Shown: positions 54,695-62,642 of the stretch, piece after piece
Layout of the letters: each line of letters begins with the position of its first letter
Numbering within the stretch: the stretch's first letter is position 1
Source: Streptomyces sp. NA02950
GTDB lineage: Bacteria > Actinomycetota > Actinomycetes > Streptomycetales > Streptomycetaceae
Direction of reading: 5' to 3'
Assembly (NCBI RefSeq): GCF_013364155.1
Contig: NZ_CP054916.1
Coordinates: 1,487,001-1,551,000, forward strand
Length of the DNA: 64,000 bases
Made by a program: the position numbers and the translations under genes
Notes under the pieces: generated by a model
Seen by the model: the letters and a program-made list of their open reading frames with translations, nothing else
What the model was told of the DNA's origin: nothing
Databases searched by the model: none

Positions 54695-55897
54695 ATGCAC
54701 AATGCGGCCGTTGCCTTCCCTCCGCCCGACCCACGCATCGCCGAGCTCGCCCGGGAGTGCCTGGACGACCTCGACGGGCTGATCGAGCTGTGGATCGACG
54801 TGGTGGGCCCCGTCCGCCGGACCTACGCCGACCGCGTGCCGGACGCGGACTTCCGGGACTCCGCGCGCGACGCCCTGGAGATGCTGCTGCGCACCGTGGC
54901 CGAGCTAGCCGTGCCCGAGCACATCGCCGAGGTGTCCGAACGGGTCGGCACCCGGCGTGCCCGGCAGGGGGTACCGCTGGAGTCCCTGCTGGACGCGGCC
55001 CGGCTGGACTTCCGGGTGGTGTGGACGGCCCTGGTGCGGCGGGCCGAGGACCGGAACATGACACATCTGGTGGCCTCCGCGTACTACGTCTGGGAGGCGG
55101 TCGAGCGCCATGTCACCGGCATCATGACCGCTTACCAGCGCACCGTGCTGGAGATGGGGCGGCGGGCCGAGGACGAGCGCCAGATGTGGTTCGCCCGGCT
55201 GATGGACTGCGACGGCCGCAATCCGACCGTGGTGGGTGACACCGCGCTGGCGCTCGGCTTCCAGGTCAGCGGGGAGTACGTGTGCGCCGCTGCCGCCCCG
55301 CAGTACGGCGCCGCACTGCGCCGGGCCGCGGCGGACCTGCGCACCGCGGGGATCCCGGTCCAGCAGCAGGCTCTCGATTCGGCGGTGGTCCTCACCGCCC
55401 AGCTCGGGCCGCGCACCACCGCCGACACCATCCTGGGACATCTGGGGGAGACGCCCTGCGGGGTGTCATCCGCCGCCGACCGCCTGGCCGACGTACCGCG
55501 CGCAATCCGGCTGGCCATCACCACGGCGCGCAGCCTTCCCATGGACGCCCGCGGGCCGAGGTGGCTGCGGGACAGCTGGCTGGACGTCCTGGTCCACCAC
55601 ACCTCGGATCTCGCACACGACCTCGCCGACGACGTGCTCGGCGGACTCGGCCGACCGGACATCACCGACGCCGAGAAGGACCGGCTGCTGCGCACCGTTC
55701 ACGTCCATCTCACCGGGAACGGTGCGATAGCCGACACAGCCGCGGCCGTCTACTGCCACCGCAACACCGTGCAGCACCGCTTCAACCGCTTCCGCGAGCT
55801 CACCGGTCACGACGTACGCCGCCCCGAGGACGCGGCCCTCATCGCCCTGGCCCTGCGGGCCAGGGAGCGGCGCGCCCGGACAGAGGCGACCGGCTGA
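54695..55897 (+). CDS. PucR/CdaR-family transcriptional regulator divergent from urease
   Basis: 400 residues from ATG 54695; GTG 54689 in the same frame would add two residues, but it lies too close to the -10 box. An N-terminal helical sensor domain (about 20-150: LARECLDDLDGLIELWIDVV, RQGVPLESLLDAARLDFRVV) is followed by a CdaR-like region and the C-terminal PucR HTH (NGAIADTAAAVYCHRNTVQH RFNRFRELTGHDVRRPED). It probably controls ureAB-ureC in response to a nitrogenous ligand. It is the second PucR-type regulator bounding the island. Confidence 0.86.
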   Translation: MHNAAVAFPPPDPRIAELARECLDDLDGLIELWIDVVGPVRRTYADRVPDADFRDSARDALEMLLRTVAELAVPEHIAEVSERVGTRRARQGVPLESLLDAARLDFRVVWTALVRRAEDRNMTHLVASAYYVWEAVERHVTGIMTAYQRTVLEMGRRAEDERQMWFARLMDCDGRNPTVVGDTALALGFQVSGEYVCAAAAPQYGAALRRAAADLRTAGIPVQQQALDSAVVLTAQLGPRTTADTILGHLGETPCGVSSAADRLADVPRAIRLAITTARSLPMDARGPRWLRDSWLDVLVHHTSDLAHDLADDVLGGLGRPDITDAEKDRLLRTVHVHLTGNGAIADTAAAVYCHRNTVQHRFNRFRELTGHDVRRPEDAALIALALRARERRARTEATG

Positions 55898-56141
55898 GCC
55901 GAGCGGCCCTGCCTCATACACCGTCCGGAACGAGCGGCGGTGTGCTCTCGGGACGGCGGCGGTGCCGCATGGCCTGCCCCAGGGCGCAGCCCAGGAGGAA
56001 CAGCGACGCTTCGTCCCAGGGGCGGTGTCACACCTACCAGGCGTCCTCCCTCACCAGGCTGCCGCCCCAGCGCGAACCAACGATGATCTCGATGCCCACC
56101 ATCCTTCTTGTGTGCCAACCAAACATCCTCGTCACACGGGG

Positions 56142-57320
56142 TCAGCGGCGTACGCGCGGCATGCCGAGACCGATCCAGGAGATGATCTCCCGCTGCACCT
56201 CGTTGTTGCCGCCGCCGAAGGTGAAGACCACGCTGCTGCGGTAGCCGCGTTCCAGTTCGCCGTGGAGCACGGCGCCCGCCGCACCCTCCTTGAGCGGGCC
56301 CGCCGCGCCGACGATCTCCATCAGCCAGGCGTAGGCGTCGCGGCGCGCCTCGGAGCCGTACACCTTGACGGCGGAGGCGTCCTGCGGGGTCAGGGTCTCG
56401 CGCTGGAGGGCGTCCACCATCTGCCAGTTGAGCAGCTTCATGGCGTCCAGCCGGGCATGGGTACGCGCCAGCCGGGCGCGGACCCAGCCGAGGTCGATCA
56501 CCCGGCGGCCGTCGGCGAGTTTGGTGTCGGCGGCCCACCGCTGGACGCCGCGCAGGGCGCGGATGGCCATGGTGCCGTGAGCGGCGAGGGTGACGCGTTC
56601 GTAGTTGAGCTGGGTTGTGATCATCCGCCAGCCCTCGTTCTCCTCGCCGACCCGGCGGTCGGCCGGCACCCGGATGTTCTCGTAGTAGCTGGCGGTGGTG
56701 TCGTGGGAGGCGAGGGTGGTGATGGGGGTGCAGGAGTAGCCGGGGTCGTCGGTCGGCACCAGCAGGATGCTGATGCCCTTGTGGGGTTTGGCCTCGGGGT
56801 CGGTGCGGACCGCGAGCCAGACCCAGTCGGCGGTGTCGCCGTTGGTGGTCCAGGTCTTCTGGCCGTTGACGACGTAGTGGTCGCCGTCGCGCACCGCGCG
56901 GGTCTTCAGCGAGGCGAGGTCGGTTCCGGCGTCGGGCTCGCTGTAGCCGATCGCGAAGTCGATCTCACCGGAGAGGATCTTCGGAAGGAAGTACGCCTTC
57001 TGTTCCTCGGTGCCGTAGCGCATCAGCGTGGGCCCGACGGTGTTGAGCGCCATGAGCGGCAGCGGTACCCCGGCCTGGGCCGCCTCGTCGAAGAAGATGA
57101 ACTGTTCGACCGGGCCGAGGCCGCGGCCGCCGTACTCCTGGGGCCAGCCGACGCCCAGCCAGCGGTCGGCGCCCAGCCGCCGGATGGTCTCGCGGTAGAA
57201 CCGCTTCTGCCCGGCGGGGTCGCCGTAGCGGGCGTAGGCGTTGTCGGGGACCAGTTCGGTGAAGTAGGTCCGCAGTTCGGCGCGCAACCGCCGCTGGGCA
57301 GGGGTGAATTCGAGGTCCAC
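56142..57320 (-). CDS. Acyl-CoA dehydrogenase (FadE-like)
   Basis: 392 residues from GTG 57320, preceded by AGGAGG; the frame extends further, but the typical N-terminus is DLEFTPAQRRLRAELRTYF. FAD/acyl-CoA motifs: IGYSEPDAGTDLASLKTRAV, YVVNGQKTWTTNGDTADW, and the C-terminal FTFGGGNNEVQREIISWIGL. It resembles the heteromeric FadE subunits of steroid side-chain degradation, but no second subunit is adjacent. It is convergent with the PucR-type gene. A KstR-like box and a degenerate TCTGAC-N5-GTCAGA site lie upstream, which ties it to the 20-34 kb region (inference). Confidence 0.87.
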   Translation of the reverse strand: MDLEFTPAQRRLRAELRTYFTELVPDNAYARYGDPAGQKRFYRETIRRLGADRWLGVGWPQEYGGRGLGPVEQFIFFDEAAQAGVPLPLMALNTVGPTLMRYGTEEQKAYFLPKILSGEIDFAIGYSEPDAGTDLASLKTRAVRDGDHYVVNGQKTWTTNGDTADWVWLAVRTDPEAKPHKGISILLVPTDDPGYSCTPITTLASHDTTASYYENIRVPADRRVGEENEGWRMITTQLNYERVTLAAHGTMAIRALRGVQRWAADTKLADGRRVIDLGWVRARLARTHARLDAMKLLNWQMVDALQRETLTPQDASAVKVYGSEARRDAYAWLMEIVGAAGPLKEGAAGAVLHGELERGYRSSVVFTFGGGNNEVQREIISWIGLGMPRVRR

Positions 57321-57388
57321 GGCCCCTCCTGGAGTCTCACGTGCGCCGCGCCGGCGGCCTGGGAGCGTCCTGGGATCGAGGGGCACGG

Positions 57389-57402
57389 TAGAACGTGTTC
57401 CA
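57389..57402 (-). promoter_or_regulatory. KstR-like box TAGAACGTGTTCCA
   Basis: It fits TnnAACnnGTTnnA, the published KstR consensus of mycobacterial steroid genes, at every fixed position. It lies 69 bp upstream of the acyl-CoA dehydrogenase GTG. No kstR gene is in the window, so the binding protein is unknown. Confidence 0.5.
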
Positions 57403-57431
57403 CCAATACGGAAGGGGCCGAGTCACGGAGA

Positions 57432-57448
57432 TCCTACAGTCCGTCAGT
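57432..57448. promoter_or_regulatory. Degenerate copy of the TCTGAC-N5-GTCAGA operator
   Basis: TCCTAC-AGTCC-GTCAGT matches 9 of 12 arm positions of sites 1 and 2, with the same 5-bp spacing, 112 bp upstream of the acyl-CoA dehydrogenase start. It could be chance. Confidence 0.25.
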
Positions 57449-57588
57449 TCGCCGTTCTCGGCCGGGCGTTCGGCCGCCGGCCGACCGTCGGCCAGGGCCG
57501 GGCACCTTGTCGTGTTATGGCTTGGCCCAGTTCACATCTGACGCTGGATCCAATCTCACCTCATTCGTGAAGTTCCCGGTGGTCAAGG

Positions 57589-59868
57589 TCAGTCCCGCTC
57601 CATGCCGGGCGGCACACTCGCATCGCTCGGCACGGTCTCGTACCGCGGCGGACTCTCCTCGCGCGGCGGGCCGTTCGTGGGCGCCGGGCCATCCGTGGAC
57701 GACGTGCCATCCGTGGACGACAGCCCCTCCGTGGGCGCCGGGCCGCCGTCGCCCGGCGGGGTCTCGACCCGCGGCGGGCCGTCGTCGCCGCCCCGCCGCA
57801 GAATCCGCACCGGCTCCCCCGGACGCCAGGTGCGCAGCACCAGTTCGGAGCCCTCCACGGAGGTGTGCACCACCTCGGACACCTCGGCGCGGAAGAGATG
57901 GAAGGGCTCCGGCGGCCGGACCGCCTCCGCGTAACGGGCGATCACCTCGGGGTCGGTCACCTCGACCGCCCGCCCGCTGACGCGTACATCGCCGTCGACC
58001 GGCCCGGCCTCCGGACCGGGGTTGGCCTGGACCGAGAACCGCGGATCGCGGCGCAGATCCAGCGCCTTGCGCGACTCCGACATCATGCCGAGCCACAACT
58101 CGCCGTCACGGAAGTCCACTTCGAACGGGGTCAGCCGCGGGGCGCCGTCCTGGCGCAGGGTGGCCAGCACATGGTGGCGGTACCGCCCGAAGCGGTCCTC
58201 CGCGGCGGTGGCGAATCCGGGCTCGGCCGCCTGGAATCCGGACCAGCTGGTGGTGGGGTTCATCGTCATTCCGCCCATGGTTCCGGGCTTACCCGACGTC
58301 TCCTGTCCGGATTTCCGGGCCTCCATCTCCCGCGCCTGCTCGACCGGCAGATGGGCGTTCCACTCGGTGCCGCGCAGCGGATAGGCGATCCAGTCGCGGG
58401 CGTAGGACGGCGGGCGGCCGTGTCCGCGCTTGACGAGCAGCGCGGTGGGTTCACGTCCGGCCCGGCGCAGCAGCGCGGAGGTACTGAGGGACTTGTTGTT
58501 GCCACTGGTCTGGGCGGAGGAGCAGCCCGCGTGGTAGGCGATGGGCAGCGCACGGTCGCCGATCACCAGGCAGGGCGGCCGCAGTCCCATGCGGGCCAGG
58601 GCGTCGGCCGCCGTGCGGTAGCGCCCGTTGACGGTGTCGGACTGGCCCGCGGCATGGCTGAGGACGGCGTACTGGCTGGCGACTTGGAGAGCGACAACAA
58701 CGCCGAGCGCGACGGCCATGTGCCGGGGCGACTTCGCGATGCGCACCGCGCGGAACACCAGCCCGGCGATGGGCAGCGCGAGCAGGGCGTAGGTGGGCAT
58801 CAGGAAGCGCGGGGCGGAGTAGTCGATGAGCAGCAGATAGGGCAGGGCGAGCGCGCCCGCGCAGATGACGGGCAGCAGGGTCGTCGGCAGTCCCGGGGCG
58901 CGGCGGGGCTCGGGCCGCCCCAGGCCGACGCGGACGCGGGTGCGCCGCCGGTGGCGGTCGCGCAGCGCGGCGACCAGGGCGACGGCGGTGAGCAGCGGCA
59001 GCGCGAGCCACCACACGGTCAGCTCCGGGTGGCGCAGCGGCACTTCGCAGGGTCGGCACAGCTGGGGTCCGTTCAGGCTGCGCAGGGCGGCGCCGACGGC
59101 GAAGTGGAGGCCCATCCCGCCCTCGACATCGCTGGAGACGTCAAGCCGCTGGGTGATGCCGCCGAAGCGGTCGTACGCCTCACCGATCCACTGCGCGGCG
59201 CCGAGCAGCAGACCGCCGACCACGGCCGGCAGGGCGGGCCGCCAGGTGCGGACGGCGATGGCCGCGACGAGCAGCGGCAGTCCGAGCCAGCCGCCGTCCG
59301 GGGTGCGGACGAGGGTGACGCCCGCGAGGACGGCCGCCAGCCACCAGCGGGCGTTGCGGTCGGCGGGGACACGCAGGAACCACCCGACGGTGGCCACGGC
59401 GCCCAGCGCCACCCACAGGTTCGGCATCACCGCGGGCCCGCTGATCATCGTGATCCACAGTCCGGAGAAGAGCAGCGCGGCCAGCGCGACCGTGGTCCGG
59501 GGCAGCAGCCGGGTCCAGACCCGGAAGGAGGTGTACAGCGCGAGGGCGGAAAGCACCGTCAGGAGTACCCGGAGCACCGGAATGGAGGAGGTCGCGGCGA
59601 CGATGGGGGCGACGAGCAGGCTGATGCCGCGCGAGCGGGGGGCACTGAAGAACGCGGCCGGATTGCGCGGGTCCACCTGGGAGACGTACACGGACTCGTC
59701 CCAGCCCAGCGCGTGCCCGGTGTGCGGGATGACCACGGCGAGCTGGACCACGGCGTAGGCCAGTGCCACCAGACCGAGCCAGGGCGCGGGGCGCCGGTAC
59801 CGCGGCGGCTCAGACGAGTGCGGGCGTGGGCGCGCGGCTGCGGCCGCCGGTGCGGCAGTATTCTCCAT
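57589..59868 (-). CDS. GT-C-type membrane protein fused to a PNPOx-like flavin-binding domain
   Basis: 759 residues in one uninterrupted frame. Residues about 30-430 hold around ten membrane spans, with the first extracellular loop HTGHALGWDESVYVSQVDPR carrying the Asp-Glu pair of GT-C (ArnT/RgtA-like) glycosyltransferases. A soluble stretch follows (to about 520). From about residue 535 (NPTTSWSGFQAAEPGFATAA EDRFGRYRHHVLATLRQDGA) it becomes a pyridoxamine-5'-phosphate-oxidase-like split-barrel domain, with a disordered Asp/Pro/Ser-rich tail. These parts normally belong to two separate genes. The lipid-linked sugar donor and flavin or F420 ligand are not known. Confidence 0.75.
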   Translation of the reverse strand: MENTAAPAAAAARPRPHSSEPPRYRRPAPWLGLVALAYAVVQLAVVIPHTGHALGWDESVYVSQVDPRNPAAFFSAPRSRGISLLVAPIVAATSSIPVLRVLLTVLSALALYTSFRVWTRLLPRTTVALAALLFSGLWITMISGPAVMPNLWVALGAVATVGWFLRVPADRNARWWLAAVLAGVTLVRTPDGGWLGLPLLVAAIAVRTWRPALPAVVGGLLLGAAQWIGEAYDRFGGITQRLDVSSDVEGGMGLHFAVGAALRSLNGPQLCRPCEVPLRHPELTVWWLALPLLTAVALVAALRDRHRRRTRVRVGLGRPEPRRAPGLPTTLLPVICAGALALPYLLLIDYSAPRFLMPTYALLALPIAGLVFRAVRIAKSPRHMAVALGVVVALQVASQYAVLSHAAGQSDTVNGRYRTAADALARMGLRPPCLVIGDRALPIAYHAGCSSAQTSGNNKSLSTSALLRRAGREPTALLVKRGHGRPPSYARDWIAYPLRGTEWNAHLPVEQAREMEARKSGQETSGKPGTMGGMTMNPTTSWSGFQAAEPGFATAAEDRFGRYRHHVLATLRQDGAPRLTPFEVDFRDGELWLGMMSESRKALDLRRDPRFSVQANPGPEAGPVDGDVRVSGRAVEVTDPEVIARYAEAVRPPEPFHLFRAEVSEVVHTSVEGSELVLRTWRPGEPVRILRRGGDDGPPRVETPPGDGGPAPTEGLSSTDGTSSTDGPAPTNGPPREESPPRYETVPSDASVPPGMERD

Positions 59869-59900
59869 GCGCGCACCATATGATGCCTATGTACCTTTTT

Positions 59901-59915
59901 CGGCCTATTAGGCCG
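59901..59915. promoter_or_regulatory. Palindrome CGGCCTA-T-TAGGCCG upstream of dhaKLM
   Basis: Perfect 7-bp arms around one T, 95 bp upstream of the dhaK ATG and 32 bp from the divergent membrane-protein ATG. It is a candidate operator for either gene. Confidence 0.5.
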
Positions 59916-60010
59916 TTCGGCTCAACGTCCAAGGGGTGCCATGTCAGCGCCGGATCCGTAGGCTGTTTGAGCGGTGAACAGCCCCCACCCGGCGGAGGAC
60001 GGACACAGCC

Positions 60011-61003
60011 ATGAAAATGCTCATCAACGTCGCCGAATCCGTGGTCGCGGACGCCCTGCGCGGAATGGCCGCCTCCCATCCCGAGCTGACGGTGGACGTC
60101 GAGAACCGCGTGATCGTCCGGCGGGACGCACCGGTCGCGGACAAGGTGGCCCTGGTCTCGGGTGGCGGATCGGGACACGAGCCGCTGCACGGCGGTTTCG
60201 TGGGGCGCGGCATGCTCGACGCGGCGTGTCCCGGGGAGGTCTTCACCTCGCCCGTGCCCGACCAGATGGTGCGCGCCGCCACCGCGGTGGACAGCGGCAA
60301 GGGCGTGCTGTTCATCGTGAAGAACTACACCGGTGACGTCCTCAACTTCGACATGGCCGCCGAGCTCGCCGAGGACGAGGGCGTCCAGGTGGCCAAGGTC
60401 CTGGTCAACGATGACGTGGCGGTGACCGACAGCCTCTACACGGCGGGCCGCCGCGGCACCGGCGCCACCCTGTTCGTGGAGAAGATCGCGGGTGCCGCCG
60501 CCGAGGAGGGCATGCCGCTGGAGCGGGTGGAGGCCGTCGCCCGCCGGGTCAACGAGCTCTCCCGCAGCTTCGGGGTGGCACTGAGCGCCTGCTCCACCCC
60601 CGGCAAGGGCGGCCCCACCTTCGACCTCCCGCCCGGGGAGCTGGAGTTGGGCGTGGGCATCCACGGCGAGCCGGGGCGCGAGCGCAGGGCCATGATGACC
60701 TCCCGCGAGATCGCCGACTACGCGGTGAACGCGGTACTCGACGACCTGCCCCCGGACAATCCGGTGCTGGTGCTGGTCAACGGAATGGGGGCGACCCCGC
60801 ATCTGGAGCTGTACGGCTTCGCCGCCGAGGTGCACCGGGTGCTCGGCGAGCGCCGGATCGCGGTGGCACGTACGCTCGTCGGCAACTACGTCACCTCACT
60901 CGACATGGCGGGCGCCTCGGTCACGCTCTGCCAGGTCGATGAGGAACTGCTGCGGCTGTGGGACGCACCCGTACGGACCGCCGGGCTGCGGTGGGGCTGC
61001 TGA
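60011..61003 (+). CDS. dhaK: Dihydroxyacetone kinase subunit DhaK
   Basis: 330 residues. Typical features: LVSGGGSGHEPLHGGFVGRG (substrate site), VKNYTGDVLNFDMAAE, the covalent substrate His in LGVGIHGEPGRERR and LVNGMGATPHLELYG. DhaK holds dihydroxyacetone as a hemiaminal on His, while DhaL-ADP delivers phosphate from the PTS through DhaM. It is first in a three-gene operon. GGAGG lies 12 bp before the ATG. Confidence 0.93.
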   Translation: MKMLINVAESVVADALRGMAASHPELTVDVENRVIVRRDAPVADKVALVSGGGSGHEPLHGGFVGRGMLDAACPGEVFTSPVPDQMVRAATAVDSGKGVLFIVKNYTGDVLNFDMAAELAEDEGVQVAKVLVNDDVAVTDSLYTAGRRGTGATLFVEKIAGAAAEEGMPLERVEAVARRVNELSRSFGVALSACSTPGKGGPTFDLPPGELELGVGIHGEPGRERRAMMTSREIADYAVNAVLDDLPPDNPVLVLVNGMGATPHLELYGFAAEVHRVLGERRIAVARTLVGNYVTSLDMAGASVTLCQVDEELLRLWDAPVRTAGLRWGC

Positions 61004-61063
61004 CAGGCCGGCCGACGCCCGTACGTACGCTGTCGCCGTTCGCTATCGACCGAGGAGGCGTCT

Positions 61064-61696
61064 GTGTCCAGCAGTGAACCCGCCGTCGAACACGTGCTCG
61101 ACACCCCTTTCTTCCACCGCTGGCTCTCCGCCGCGGCCGCGTCCGTGACCCGTGACGCGGCCCGGCTCACCGAGCTGGACTCCGCGATCGGCGACGCCGA
61201 CCACGGCACCAATATGCAGCGCGGCTTCGCCGCGGTGACCGAGGCGCTGGACAAGGAGCGGCCGGGCTCCCCCGGGGCCACCCTCATCCTGGCCGGACGC
61301 CAGCTGATCTCCAAGGTCGGCGGCGCCTCCGGGCCGCTCTACGGCACACTGCTGCGCCGGGCGGGCAAGGCGCTCGGCGACGCCGAGGAGATCACCCCGC
61401 AGCAGCTGACGGACGCCCTGCGGGCCGGGGCGGACGCGGTGGCACAGCTCGGCGGTGCCGCGCCCGGTGACAAGACCATGCTGGACGCGCTCCTTCCCGC
61501 GGTCGAGGCGCTGGCCGCGGGCGGCTCGTTCGCGGCGGCGGCCGAGGCCGCCGAGAAGGGCGCGCTGGCCACCACACCGATGCTGGCCCGCAAGGGCCGG
61601 GCCAGCTATCTGGGTGAGCGCAGCATCGGCCACCAGGATCCGGGTGCCGCCTCGTCGGCGCTGATCGTCGCGGCCCTCACGGAGGCCGCCCGATGA
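61064..61696 (+). CDS. dhaL: Dihydroxyacetone kinase subunit DhaL
   Basis: 210 residues from GTG with GAGGAGG upstream. The Mg-ADP Asp cluster is seen in LDSAIGDADHGTNMQRGF; ISKVGGASGPLYGTLLRRAG and AQLGGAAPGDKTMLDALLPA are DhaL core helices, and RGRASYLGERSIGHQDPGAA the C-terminal signature. It carries tightly bound ADP that is rephosphorylated by DhaM. Confidence 0.93.
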   Translation: MSSSEPAVEHVLDTPFFHRWLSAAAASVTRDAARLTELDSAIGDADHGTNMQRGFAAVTEALDKERPGSPGATLILAGRQLISKVGGASGPLYGTLLRRAGKALGDAEEITPQQLTDALRAGADAVAQLGGAAPGDKTMLDALLPAVEALAAGGSFAAAAEAAEKGALATTPMLARKGRASYLGERSIGHQDPGAASSALIVAALTEAAR

Positions 61697-62109
61697 GCGA
61701 GGAAACCCAGGAGAAGCTGGTCGGCATAGTGCTGGTCTCGCACAGCGCCGCGGTCGCCGAGTCCATAGCGGAGATGGCGGCCGGACTGGCGGGCGGCGTC
61801 GACGCGCCGGTGCGCGCCGCCGGGGGCAACCCGGACGGCGGGCTGGGCACCAGCCCGGAGCGGATCATCGAGGCGGCCCGTGCGGTGGACCAGGGCGCGG
61901 GGGTGGCGGTCCTGGTCGACCTGGGCAGTGCGGTACTGGCCGTGAAGTCACTGCTGGCGGAGGGCGACGAACTGCCCGACGGCGCACAGCTGGTGGACGC
62001 GCCGCTGGTGGAGGGCGCGGTCGCGGCGGTGGTCACCGCCTCCACCGGAGCGGATGTGGACGCGGTCGCGCAGGCGGCCTCGGAGGCGTACGACTACCGC
62101 AAGGTCTGA
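61693..62109 (+). CDS. dhaM: PTS-dependent dihydroxyacetone kinase phosphotransferase subunit DhaM
   Basis: 138 residues, ATGA overlap with dhaL. EIIA-mannose-like fold with the phosphorylated His in IVLVSHSAAVAESIAEMA and VAVLVDLGSAVLAVKSLLAE. It has the EIIA-like domain only; the HPr and EI-like extensions of E. coli DhaM are absent, so it must receive phosphate from general HPr. The operon ends at a hairpin 10 bp later. Confidence 0.91.
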   Translation: MSEETQEKLVGIVLVSHSAAVAESIAEMAAGLAGGVDAPVRAAGGNPDGGLGTSPERIIEAARAVDQGAGVAVLVDLGSAVLAVKSLLAEGDELPDGAQLVDAPLVEGAVAAVVTASTGADVDAVAQAASEAYDYRKV

Positions 62110-62119
62110 ACCCGGGGCA

Positions 62120-62151
62120 CCCCCGGGTGGGTACGCGACACCACCCGGGGG
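62120..62151 (+). terminator. Hairpin terminator of dhaKLM
   Basis: A perfect 11-bp stem CCCCCGGGTGG (62120-62130) / CCACCCGGGGG (62141-62151) with a 10-nt loop begins just after the dhaM stop. Confidence 0.85.
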
Positions 62152-62285
62152 CGCCGCCCGGCGCACAGCCGAAACTCGGTCCGCCCTTCAACAAAAACAG
62201 CGCGCTTTTGTGCGCTGGTCTCTTTTCTCCACTCCCCCACATACCCGGGGACTTATCCCCGCTTTGACTTCAACGTGCCATCACC

Positions 62286-62328
62286 CGACAGAACAGTCTT
62301 CCGATTCTGTCGAAGATGTGACTAGAAT
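62286..62328 (+). promoter_or_regulatory. Promoter region upstream of the small ORF and prenyl synthase
   Basis: TAGAAT (62323-62328) matches the vegetative -10 consensus exactly. An inverted repeat CGACAGAA (62286-62293) / TTCTGTCG (62305-62312) covers the -35 region, where no good TTGACA is present, so an activator or repressor probably acts there. The AT-richer segment from about 62190 to 62380 stands out from its surroundings. From 62152 to 62285 I see no gene. Confidence 0.5.
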
Positions 62329-62372
62329 GCGCACGTCCGAGTGGGCAGATTGGCGCAACTCAAGGGGAATTC

Positions 62373-62522
62373 ATGGGCGCATATCAGTGGTCCCCCTCAT
62401 CGCGCGTGGAATTGTCCCGACCACGGTGGACCATCTGTTTCGTCATGCGCCTGACCTGCGGCCACGAGCAGCACACGATATCCCGGTCGATGATCGTCCG
62501 CCCTGCGCGGCGCATCCCGTAA
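62373..62522 (+). CDS. Possible small protein (49 codons) upstream of the prenyl synthase
   Basis: An ATG lies 5 bp after AAGGGGA and about 45 bp after the TAGAAT box, giving MGAYQWSPSSRVELSRPRWT followed by an ICFVMRLTCGHEQHTISRSM and a basic end. It is not recognised. Codon use is poor for Streptomyces (TCA, TTG, ATA, TGT), which suggests either a leader peptide, a recently gained gene, or none. It ends 120 bp before the prenyl synthase ATG, and 62523-62625 shows nothing else. Confidence 0.35.
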   Translation: MGAYQWSPSSRVELSRPRWTICFVMRLTCGHEQHTISRSMIVRPARRIP

Positions 62523-62642
62523 CAGGGCCCGGCATCGACCGTCCGGCGATCCGCCATTCGCACGATTCCGTGGCTTCTGCATGTCTGTTTTTCCCTGTCT
62601 CACTCAACCGATTTCGCATTCAGACGTGGAGGAGCCGGTCTC

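Noticed and set aside
55898..56141. A possible gene remnant between the PucR and acyl-CoA dehydrogenase genes
   Set aside because: No frame gives a recognisable protein; the 244 bp look like ordinary convergent intergenic DNA.
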